Positions 1 through 5,182 of a stretch of DNA of 5,182 nucleotides are shown here, one piece after another (the stretch's first letter is position 1; every line of letters starts with the position of its first letter). The DNA lies in assembly GCA_028287725.1 (NCBI GenBank), contig JAQBPC010000403.1, forward strand, positions 1 through 5,182, given 5' to 3'. The position numbers and the translations under genes are program-made. A model generated the notes under the pieces. The model was given only the letters and a program-made list of their open reading frames with translations, did no database searches and was not told where the DNA came from. The stretch is from Chloroflexota bacterium. Lineage in GTDB: Bacteria; Chloroflexota; UBA5177; JANWHV01.

Positions 1-904
1 CACCCTGCCGCGACCGTTTCCGTCCGCAATGAAAGCAGCGGGAAGTGGGTGAGCAGCAGCACTGGCTCGTCCCCCCAGGCCGAGGCCGCCCAGCGGCTGG
101 TGGGCGTCCGCGCCCTCGCCGCGCACATGCCGCCCAAGGTGACGCTCGAGGAATTCGACTTCGACTTCCGGCCCACGCTCTCGGCCCGGCACATCCGGGA
201 GCTCGCAGGCCTCTCGTTCATCGCCACCCGCACCTCGGTGGTCTTCCTGGGCCAGCCGGGGTCGGCAAGACCCATCTCTCCACCGCCCTGGCCTGGCACG
301 CACTCGACGCCGGGTACTCCGTCCGCTACACCACCATGGCCCGCTTGCTCGATGACCTGGACACGGCCAAGCACCGCGGCGACCTGGCCGCCCGCTTGCG
401 CGCCTACACGCGACCGCAGCTCCTGGTCCTGGATGAGATCGGCTATACCCACCTCTCCGCCAAACAGGTGCAGCTCTTCTTCCACCTGGTCAACGCGCGC
501 TACGAGCGCGGGGCCTGCGTGCTGACCAGCAACAAGAGCTTCAGCGACTGGGGCGAGACGGTCGGCGACGACGTGCTCGCCGGCGCCATTCTCGATCGCC
601 TCTTGCACCACGCGGATGTGATCAGCATCGCCGGCCAAAGCTACCGCATAGAGGAGCGGGCCGCTTTCTTCCAGCCAGCCACTGCCCCAGCGGCACCAGC
701 ACGCGAGCACGAAGGGAGGCAACCGGGGGTGACCGCGATCGGCCCACCATGCCGGCATCGACACGGCCTGAATGACACAAGCTCTCCCCGCTACGACGTT
801 GTTGATTGAAGACCATTCATCGCAGCGCTATGGAGAGCTTTGCCTTATTCCCGCTGCTCTGGACTATTTTCAGACCGTGGGCAGATCGGCCCTGATCATT
901 GACA
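1..904 (+). mobile_element. IS21-family insertion sequence remnant (right-hand part)
   Basis: The element is identified by an istB-type helper ATPase gene followed by about 95 bp of non-coding DNA. The proposed right end is TGATCATTGACA at 893-904. Read inward from the end it begins TGTCAATGATCA, and IS21-family termini typically start with TGTCA or a close variant. A 9-bp direct repeat, GATCGGCCC, lies at 737-745 and 884-892 and could be part of the multiple terminal repeats common in this family, though it may be chance. A candidate istA tail in frame 2 ends with TGA at 50-52, overlapping the GTG at 49-51, which is the usual istA/istB junction style. The rest of istA, the left end and the target duplication lie outside the window, so the boundary is an inference. 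With a broken istB the copy is probably not autonomously mobile. Confidence 0.5.
49..809 (+). pseudogene. IS21-family helper ATPase IstB, frameshifted
   Basis: IstB is the AAA+ ATPase that assists the IstA transposase in target capture. The first part is read from GTG 49 in frame 1 (ALAAHMPPKVTLEEFDFDF, then a segment ending SVVFLG). From base 252 the homology continues in frame 3: Walker A GPAGVGKTH (249-275), Walker B LLVLDEIGY (421-447), sensor-like TSNKSFSDWGE, and the arginine-finger region ILDRLLHHADVI. One missing C in the CC at 252-253 explains the shift, because adding a base restores ...FLGPAGVGKT. Frame 1 hits nonsense after this point and stops at 525. Homology fades after SYRIEERAAFF (about 672), and the remaining residues to the TGA at 807-809 are probably read-through of former non-coding IS DNA. 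Relative to complete IstB proteins of about 250 residues, the N-terminal 50 or so residues are not recognisable, so the gene may also be damaged or begin outside the window. A sequencing error is possible. Confidence 0.85.
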
Positions 905-926
905 ATAATGGCCAATAGAGTAGACT
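899..926 (+). promoter_or_regulatory. Predicted sigma-70-type promoter at the IS right end
   Basis: The -35 box TTGACA (899-904) matches consensus exactly. TAGACT (921-926) matches the -10 consensus at four of six positions, with a 16-bp spacer. Transcription would start near 932-934 and give a leader of about 140 nt before the secreted-protein gene at 1075. The -35 coincides with the proposed terminus of the IS21-like element, while the -10 lies in flanking DNA. This is a sequence prediction only, and sigma-factor preference in this organism is unknown. Confidence 0.5.
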
Positions 927-1060
927 CGGTTGATTAACACAGCCTGCAATCGCCCCAGGGGTGTCCTCCGAGGAACGACGATCCCGACACATACCCAGCG
1001 ACTGCCGCGGCGTGGTATCTCTGGGAGCTTGGCTGGCTGCGCTGCGCGTGTTCTACGTAG

Positions 1061-1068
1061 GGAGGGAA
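1061..1068 (+). promoter_or_regulatory. Ribosome binding site deciding the start of the secreted protein
   Basis: GGAGGGAA at 1061-1068 lies 6 nt upstream of ATG 1075. It is a near-ideal Shine-Dalgarno sequence. It selects ATG 1075 over the in-frame GTG at 961, which would add 38 residues in front of an otherwise clear signal peptide. Confidence 0.85.
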
Positions 1069-1074
1069 CAGCAC

Positions 1075-2919
1075 ATGCGTGGTTGGGGGTCGCTCATACT
1101 TGCAGCAGTGGTGGTGCTGACGGCCGGAGCACCGGCCAATGGCCGGTGGGCACACGCCGGTAGTACCGCCTGGTCGGTACAGGTAGGGCCCAACTACCCG
1201 GGCCCGAACGTCTTCGAGGCCGGCTTGCCCGCATCGGTGACCGTGGGCGTGATACCGCCGAACGGCGAGACCGACTACCTGATTCGCGTCGAGGTACTGC
1301 GCCCGTACCACTCGTTCATCGCCTGCGGCGAGCGAGGAGCTCGTACCTGCACTGTCAAGCTCGCTTCGCCCCCGCGCTCCAAGAAGCAGCAGACGACCCT
1401 CAGATTCCAGGTCCTCGTCACTCACGCGTTCGGCGGCAAGCAAATCGCAAGGTCCGATCCTGTCAAGATCACCTTCGCCGAGGCCCCCCCGACACCGGGT
1501 ATGACGTGGGATGACATACGTGCGGCCCATAAGAGCTCGGTTAGGTGGGCGGTGGCGAAATGGGGACTCATCGCGGCGGCGACGTTCACGGGCTTCGGCT
1601 GGGCGGCGGCGGCGACGCGAGCGGCGTCGCTCTGCTGGGGAGGCTTAGCAGTGGTCACTACAACCGTCTCCACAGTAGCAGACTCGCGCAGCAATGCCAG
1701 CGATGCCCTGGCTAAGGACCCCATCGATCCCAACTTCACCAAGATCGTCAGGGCCAGCATTCCGGCGCCGCTGCTCCTGCCGCCCGCGACAGGTGTCGAT
1801 GGTGCAGTGATCGCCGCGTATGACGCCTTTGCGACGAATGTGGCCGAGGTAACGGGCATCACCCATGCCCTGGTTACGTCCTTGAACCGTGCCCACGGGG
1901 CGCTGCAGGCCGGGAACCGGGTCTGGACGACACGGCAGTTGGAGGTCGCCGGAGGTTTCGCGGTGCGCGACGCGGCACTGGTGGGGGCGGAAGCCACGCT
2001 GTTGGCGCGCTTGCGGCACGCGGCTGAGGCAGCAGGGCTGCGCGTCACGGTGAGTGCGCCCGATGCGCATCGGATTGAGCAGGAACTGTTGGCACATGGC
2101 GTGCCCTCGGCCGTGAACCGACTGCTGCAGTCCAACGGCATCGATCCGCGCGGTCTGGACCAACTGATAGGTAGCCTTGCCTCTTCGCCGGCGCCGGCTG
2201 GTCCCTTTGCCTTCCCTGACTTCCTGACGGATCCAGGGCTACTTGCCGCGATCGACGGAGAAGCCGCCGCCTTGCGCGCGTTTGCCGCGCGGCACTCGAA
2301 GAGCGGCTCGGTGTCGGCAGTAGTGGTGGACATGGCCTCAGTCCGCGTGGCTCAGGCACGCCAGGGTGATGCCGGCGCGCTCGTGGCGCACCTGGACGCT
2401 GCGCCTGGCGGGGCGGCGGATGGTGTCCGGCCGTTTGCGGCCGCAGCGCCGCCCTCGTGCGGCGCGCCTCCACCCATCGGTACGCCGACGCCTCCGGCTC
2501 CTCAGGTGGGCTCGTTCGCGCTCACCTCGACCAAGGTGACGAACCCGAACGCTCCTGAGTTGAAAATCTACCCTACGAGCGGGACGGCCACCTGGGACCA
2601 TCCGCGAGACGGCGGCAAGTGGACGGTCGAGTACACATTCAAGGTCCCGCGCACGCTCACCCCCGGCCTGAGCTTCGAGATCACGGTCGGCATCAAGGTC
2701 GACAACCAGGAACCGAACAACCCGAACTCCTACCAGATCAGCGCCCGCGCGCCCGATTTTGTGCAAGCTCTTAACATCACTGCGCCCGCCACCATGCAGG
2801 CCTCGAAACCGTTCACGGTCCCCTTCTCGGCCTCGTTCAAGTCCCCTAGCATCAAGGACGTCTACGTCATCATCGGCATCGTCAGCGCGGAGGTCACATA
2901 CACCTACCACCGACCCTGA
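1075..2919 (+). CDS. Secreted/membrane-anchored protein of unknown function, 614 aa
   Basis: I do not recognise the family. Residues 1-23 form a signal peptide (MRGW, then hydrophobic GSLILAAVVVLTAG); AHA|GS after residue 28 is a possible signal peptidase site. Residues 30-136 look like an Ig-like beta domain, with Cys84 and Cys92 placed for a disulphide. Residues 158-200 are hydrophobic and Ala-rich (WGLIAAATFTGFGWAAAA) and could form one or two membrane passes. Residues 215-445 are mostly Ala-rich helix, including DPIDPNFTKI and ALVTSLNRAHGAL. Residues 453-478 are a Pro/Ala linker. Residues 479-614 form a second beta region with no hydrophobic or charged sorting tail. The start at ATG 1075 is fixed by a strong GGAGGGAA site and the signal peptide. 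No catalytic motif is visible, so a surface, adhesive or scaffolding role is only a guess. It follows a possible IS-derived promoter and is followed at once by gene fragments. The protein may be native-length, since its C terminus reads as a normal beta-strand end, or it may have been altered near its 3' end. Confidence 0.85.
   Translation: MRGWGSLILAAVVVLTAGAPANGRWAHAGSTAWSVQVGPNYPGPNVFEAGLPASVTVGVIPPNGETDYLIRVEVLRPYHSFIACGERGARTCTVKLASPPRSKKQQTTLRFQVLVTHAFGGKQIARSDPVKITFAEAPPTPGMTWDDIRAAHKSSVRWAVAKWGLIAAATFTGFGWAAAATRAASLCWGGLAVVTTTVSTVADSRSNASDALAKDPIDPNFTKIVRASIPAPLLLPPATGVDGAVIAAYDAFATNVAEVTGITHALVTSLNRAHGALQAGNRVWTTRQLEVAGGFAVRDAALVGAEATLLARLRHAAEAAGLRVTVSAPDAHRIEQELLAHGVPSAVNRLLQSNGIDPRGLDQLIGSLASSPAPAGPFAFPDFLTDPGLLAAIDGEAAALRAFAARHSKSGSVSAVVVDMASVRVAQARQGDAGALVAHLDAAPGGAADGVRPFAAAAPPSCGAPPPIGTPTPPAPQVGSFALTSTKVTNPNAPELKIYPTSGTATWDHPRDGGKWTVEYTFKVPRTLTPGLSFEITVGIKVDNQEPNNPNSYQISARAPDFVQALNITAPATMQASKPFTVPFSASFKSPSIKDVYVIIGIVSAEVTYTYHRP
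1130..1148. repeat. Perfect 8-bp hairpin inside the signal-peptide coding region
   Basis: CACCGGCC (1130-1137) and GGCCGGTG (1141-1148) are perfect inverted repeats around an AAT loop. The hairpin begins about 55 nt after the start codon. A further GGCCGG at 1122-1127 could offer an alternative partner. Such a GC-rich stem in the mRNA could slow early elongation, but no regulatory role is shown and GC-rich DNA yields such stems more often than average. Confidence 0.5.
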
Positions 2920-2924
2920 CGAAG

Positions 2925-3011
2925 CAGCTCCTGTTCGGCCCGCCGAAGCTGCCCGAGATCGGCCGCTCGCTCGGCAAGGGCATCAGGTCGATGCAGGATT
3001 CCCTCGAGGGG
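2925..3011 (+). pseudogene. TatA fragment lacking the membrane anchor
   Basis: In frame 3 this stretch encodes LLFGPPKLPEIGRSLGKGI followed by RSMQDSLEG. That is the end of the TatA transmembrane helix, the FGPxKLPEIGRSLG hinge and the amphipathic helix of the twin-arginine translocase pore subunit. TatA normally begins with about 15-20 residues of membrane helix and a start codon just upstream. Here the frame-3 sequence before it reads HIHLPPTLTKQ, which is unrelated, and it overlaps the end of the secreted-protein gene in another frame. Almost every codon ends in G or C, as expected of recently functional coding DNA in this genome. No start codon or ribosome site suits it, so it is best read as a truncated relic whose 5' part was lost at about 2920-2928. 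Confidence 0.7.
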
Positions 3012-3020
3012 TGCACGAGC

Positions 3021-3283
3021 ATGAGTAGCCCGTGGCAGAGCCGGCTTGACGCTCGAATAGGTGGCGTAGTACCTGGGTCACATCGCCAATTCAGGCGTAC
3101 GCCGATATTGTGCTCTACACCGCCGCGGCCGCGACGATGTTCCACACCGAGGCGATGACCAGCCGGATCGCCGAATTGAGCGTGGTGGATGCACTCTACG
3201 TCTGCGTGGCCCTTGCCACGCTCGACCGATCGCTTGCAAACATCAACCGCACCGCTGATGCCCTCTCAGTCAAGCGCTTCTGA
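3021..3283 (+). pseudogene. Small frameshifted reading frame, unknown function
   Basis: ATG 3021 is preceded by GAGGGG (3006-3011, 9 nt spacing) and opens in frame 3 as MSSPWQSRLDARIGG. A coding-like sequence then continues in frame 2 from about 3071 to TGA 3281-3283, including IQAYADIVLYTAAAATMF, SRIAELSVVDALYV and LDRSLANINRTADALSVKRF. Frame 2 is closed by a TGA at 3047-3049 and frame 3 degenerates after about 3070, so a single-base deletion between about 3060 and 3075 would join them into a protein of roughly 88 residues. Third-position bases in the frame-2 part are mostly G/C, supporting former coding status. The product would be mainly helical with a hydrophobic middle. I do not recognise the family. 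It might instead be an unrelated 3' gene fragment, or a short gene starting at an internal GTG 3110 or ATG 3137. Confidence 0.35.
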
Positions 3284-3437
3284 CACGGCACTTGCCAACC
3301 TGGGATATGGCCGAGCTTTCTTCAGGCACCCTACCTGTGCGCCCTTCACGTGTACCGCTTCGAGTCGTTGCTCGTATCGACTTTCCAGCTGACAGCCACA
3401 GGTGGGGTTGCATTGCAAGCCATGCAGCATTCGCGCA

Positions 3438-3456
3438 GGCGCTAGCCGATAGCGTC
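3438..3456. other. Small hairpin in the gap between convergent genes
   Basis: GGCGCTA (3438-3444) pairs with TAGCGTC (3450-3456) around a 5-nt loop, with one G-U pair if read on the + strand. It sits 28 bp beyond the stop of the leftward ABC operon, where a terminator would be expected. There is no T-run on either strand, so an intrinsic terminator is not supported. The surrounding 3284-3483 holds no convincing gene. Confidence 0.2.
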
Positions 3457-3483
3457 AGTTCCGGGTATTCAATACGAGCCGCT

Positions 3484-4341
3484 CTATGTGCCGGCAGCAA
3501 TATCTTCCAGGAGATCGAGCCGTCCCTGCCATCTGACGTCTGGATCGGGGACCGGAATTGAGTTCATAAGGAGCTTGGTGTAGGCGTGTTGCGGACGGTC
3601 GATAACTTCTTGGGTCTTGCCGCGCTCAACAACACGGCCGCGATGGAGAATGATGAGATCGTCGCTGACCTGGTATGCGGTGGAGAGATCGTGCGTGATG
3701 TATAAGAACGAAATGCCAACAACCTGTTTGAGCCGCGGCATGATCTCGAGGATCATGGACCGGATCGAGGCGTCGACCTTCGATACCGGCTCGTCGGCAA
3801 CGATGATCCGTGGCTTGAGCAAGAATGCACGAGCGATCATGATCCTCTGGCGTTGTCCCCCGCTCAGCTGGTGGGGATATCGGCCCAAGGTTTCAGCTGG
3901 TCGAAGACCCACAAACTCCAGAGCCTGCTCGATCAGCCGGCGAGCCTCCGCCACGCTGTGGGCAAGGCCGAAGCTGCGCACAACGGTGTTGAAGACGTGT
4001 TCCACCTTGTAAAACGGGTTGTACGCCTCGTAGGGATCCTGCAAAATGGCTTGAACCTCGCGACGGAAGGCCGTGCGCTCAGACCGAGACATCGATGCCG
4101 TTGGCCTTCCCCGATAGACGATCTCCCCTGTCGTTGTGGTGAGAAGGCCCAGCACAAGCTGGGCCGCCGTTGTCTTGCCGCTGCCGCTTTCCCCAGCAAT
4201 AGCCACTATCGATGGCTCGTCTGGCGGCAGACTGAGCGAAAATTCGTCCAATGCGAGAGTGCCGCGTGTTCGTCGCAGACCGCCTCCGCCAAACATCTTT
4301 GTCACGCTGCGCATCTCCAGCAGCGCCGGCTGAGTGCTCAT
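3484..4341 (-). CDS. Peptide/oligosaccharide ABC importer ATP-binding protein, DppF/OppF type
   Basis: This is one of the two cytoplasmic ATPases that power a binding-protein-dependent importer of the dipeptide/oligopeptide/nickel class. All nucleotide-binding motifs are intact in the 285-residue product: Walker A GESGSGKTT (50-58), Q-loop Gln101 in ILQDPYEAYNP, signature LSGGQ (159-163), Walker B IIVADEP (Asp183, Glu184), D-loop SKVDAS and switch His217 in YITHDLS. The tail HAYTKLLMNSIPVPDP is the usual C-terminal oligopeptide-transporter region. The start chosen is ATG 4341, giving MSTQPALLEM, because AGGAGG lies 6 nt upstream. An in-frame ATG at 4356, directly after the upstream stop, would add five residues but would place that site inside the coding region. 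It is co-oriented with and translationally close to the DppD-like gene. The DEPVS-type Walker B/D-loop occurs in oligosaccharide as well as peptide transporters, so the substrate cannot be assigned. Confidence 0.93.
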   Translation of the reverse strand: MSTQPALLEMRSVTKMFGGGGLRRTRGTLALDEFSLSLPPDEPSIVAIAGESGSGKTTAAQLVLGLLTTTTGEIVYRGRPTASMSRSERTAFRREVQAILQDPYEAYNPFYKVEHVFNTVVRSFGLAHSVAEARRLIEQALEFVGLRPAETLGRYPHQLSGGQRQRIMIARAFLLKPRIIVADEPVSKVDASIRSMILEIMPRLKQVVGISFLYITHDLSTAYQVSDDLIILHRGRVVERGKTQEVIDRPQHAYTKLLMNSIPVPDPDVRWQGRLDLLEDIAAGT

Positions 4342-4347
4342 TCTCTG

Positions 4348-4353
4348 CCTCCT
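4348..4353 (-). promoter_or_regulatory. Ribosome binding site of the DppF-like gene
   Basis: AGGAGG on the minus strand lies 6 nt before ATG 4341 and just past the TGA (4357-4359) of the preceding gene. It is a perfect Shine-Dalgarno core. Its location suits translational coupling or reinitiation after the DppD-like cistron and favours ATG 4341 over ATG 4356. Confidence 0.8.
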
Positions 4354-4356
4354 CAT

Positions 4357-5182
4357 TCAGGCCAAAGCAGCAAAATGCCCGGGTCGAAGTTCGCGCAAGG
4401 GCGCGGTCTCATCCCATTGCACAACTTCGGCGGGTTGGGCACCCAGTGTGCCGTGCTGACCGGGTGCTCGAATCTGGCCTCGGCCGAAGCTCGGGACTGA
4501 ACCGATCAGCATTTTGGTATATGGGTGCTGGGGATCCTTGAAGACGTCGCGCACCGATCCAACTTCTAACAGGCGTCCGCGGTGCATCACACTCAGGCGG
4601 TCCACCAATTGCGCCTGGAGCCCCATATCGTGGCCGATCAGCAGCACGCTGGAGCCAAGCCGGCCCTGAACCTCTTTCAGCGTCTCGGCCACGACGCGCT
4701 GGACCACCACGTCGAGGGCACTGGTCGGTTCGTCGGCAATGATGAGCTGCGGACGCAGGGCGATCGCCATGGCGATGCAGACGCGCTGTTTCATCCCGTC
4801 ACTGAGTTCGTGCGGGTACATCGTGTAGACTCTTTCTGGGAGTCCCACCGTCCGCAGCAGGTCGATGATACGCTCCCGCAGTGCGCTGCGTGCCTGCCTG
4901 CCCTCGTGTGCAGTGATCGCGTCGCCAATCTGTTCGCGAATCCGCAAGACGGGGTTCAGCGAGTTCATTGCCCCCTGCGGGATCAGCGACATCACGCGCC
5001 AGCGCAGGCGTCGGAGCTCATCACCCGTCTTGCCTAGCAGATCGATACCGTTGAGGAGGATCTTGCCGGAGTCGATCCGCCCGGGTGCCTTGATCAGACG
5101 CAAGACCGCCATCGCCGTCGTCGACTTGCCGCCGCCTGATTCTCCCACCAAGCCGAAGATCTCACCCGGCATCAACCGGAGA
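4357..5182 (-). CDS. Peptide/oligosaccharide ABC importer ATP-binding protein, DppD/OppD type (5' partial)
   Basis: This is the partner ATPase of the following DppF-like protein; the two are expected to form a heterodimer under two permeases. The reading frame is open through the window edge (LRLMPGEIFGLVGESG), so the true start and about 25-30 N-terminal residues lie outside; the TTG/ATG at 5170-5175 are internal codons. Visible motifs are Walker A GESGGGKST (5119-5145), Q-loop SLIPQGAMNSLNP, signature ELSDGMKQR (LSDGM at 4792-4806), Walker B LIIADEPTSALD and switch His in LLIGHDMG. HPYTKMLIGSVPSFGRG begins the oligopeptide-transporter C-terminal region. The third signature residue is Asp rather than the usual Gly. 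The stop TGA at 4357-4359 directly abuts an in-frame ATG of the next gene. The IPQGAMNSLNP type of Q-loop is familiar from peptide and oligosaccharide importers. The substrate is not determinable. Confidence 0.92.
   Translation of the reverse strand, partial: LRLMPGEIFGLVGESGGGKSTTAMAVLRLIKAPGRIDSGKILLNGIDLLGKTGDELRRLRWRVMSLIPQGAMNSLNPVLRIREQIGDAITAHEGRQARSALRERIIDLLRTVGLPERVYTMYPHELSDGMKQRVCIAMAIALRPQLIIADEPTSALDVVVQRVVAETLKEVQGRLGSSVLLIGHDMGLQAQLVDRLSVMHRGRLLEVGSVRDVFKDPQHPYTKMLIGSVPSFGRGQIRAPGQHGTLGAQPAEVVQWDETAPLRELRPGHFAALA

Noticed and set aside
249..275. Programmed ribosomal frameshift in istB
   Set aside because: There is no typical slippery heptamer or downstream structure, and istB genes are not normally frameshift-controlled. 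A one-base deletion or sequencing error is simpler.
779..840. Inverted repeat AAGCTCTCC (779-787) / GGAGAGCTT (832-840)
   Set aside because: It is only 9 bp with a 44-bp gap and pairing does not extend. One such match is expected by chance in a window this size.
830..895. A 21-codon hydrophobic reading frame (MESFALFPLLWTIF...)
   Set aside because: It has no ribosome binding site, lies within probable IS terminal DNA, and is short enough to arise by chance.
1422..2333. Long minus-strand reading frame opposite the secreted-protein gene
   Set aside because: It is an antisense shadow of a GC-rich gene. Its protein is Ser/Ala/Arg-rich without domains, whereas the + strand frame has a ribosome site, a signal peptide and coherent domains.
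3284..3483. Bidirectional terminator between the convergent transcription units
   Set aside because: The only stem found (3438-3456) has no flanking T-run on either strand, so an intrinsic terminator cannot be claimed.
3292..3561. Possible + strand gene starting at TTG 3292 (PTWDMAELSSGTLPV...)
   Set aside because: It has no ribosome binding site and no recognisable motif, and it overlaps the 3' end of the well-supported minus-strand ABC gene.
3853..4500. Plus-strand reading frames opposite the ABC genes
   Set aside because: They mirror the minus-strand ATPase genes, whose motifs are unambiguous, and have no domain or ribosome site of their own.

Overview
The window is GC-rich with mostly G/C third codon positions. 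It carries no rRNA or tRNA and no taxonomically decisive gene. The ABC ATPase motifs (IPQGAMNSLNP, DEPVSKVDAS) and the rest of the content would suit a high-GC free-living bacterium such as a Chloroflexota or Actinomycetota member, but that placement is a guess.

Left end (1-904): the distal part of an IS21-family insertion sequence. It holds an istB-type helper ATPase gene broken by a one-base deletion just before its Walker A motif. About 100 bp of non-coding sequence follows and ends in TTGACA, which looks like the right terminus of the element. That TTGACA is also a perfect -35 box and has a fair -10 (TAGACT) 16 bp further on in the flanking DNA, so the IS end may drive the next gene.

Middle (1075-2919, + strand): a 614-residue secreted or membrane-anchored protein of unrecognised family. 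It has a signal peptide, an N-terminal Ig-like beta region, a hydrophobic segment, a long helical region, a Pro-rich linker and a C-terminal beta region. A very strong ribosome binding site fixes the start at 1075. Nine bases after its stop, in another frame, is a clear TatA fragment (hinge plus amphipathic helix, no membrane anchor). A small frameshifted reading frame of unknown function follows (3021-3283). This 2920-3283 stretch looks like gene debris, perhaps left by a deletion or rearrangement.

Right end (3484-5182, - strand): the last two genes of a peptide/oligosaccharide-type ABC importer operon. A DppD/OppD-like ATPase (5' end outside the window) is followed by a DppF/OppF-like ATPase. 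The two cistrons abut, and an AGGAGG site identifies the second start. Such ATPases pair as a heterodimer on two membrane permeases; the permease and binding-protein genes would be expected beyond the right edge. The two transcription directions converge on a roughly 200 bp gap (3284-3483) with no convincing terminator.

I do not see a complete undescribed multi-gene system. The most notable items are the orphan secreted protein, the possible IS-derived promoter in front of it, and the truncated TatA and small-ORF debris behind it.
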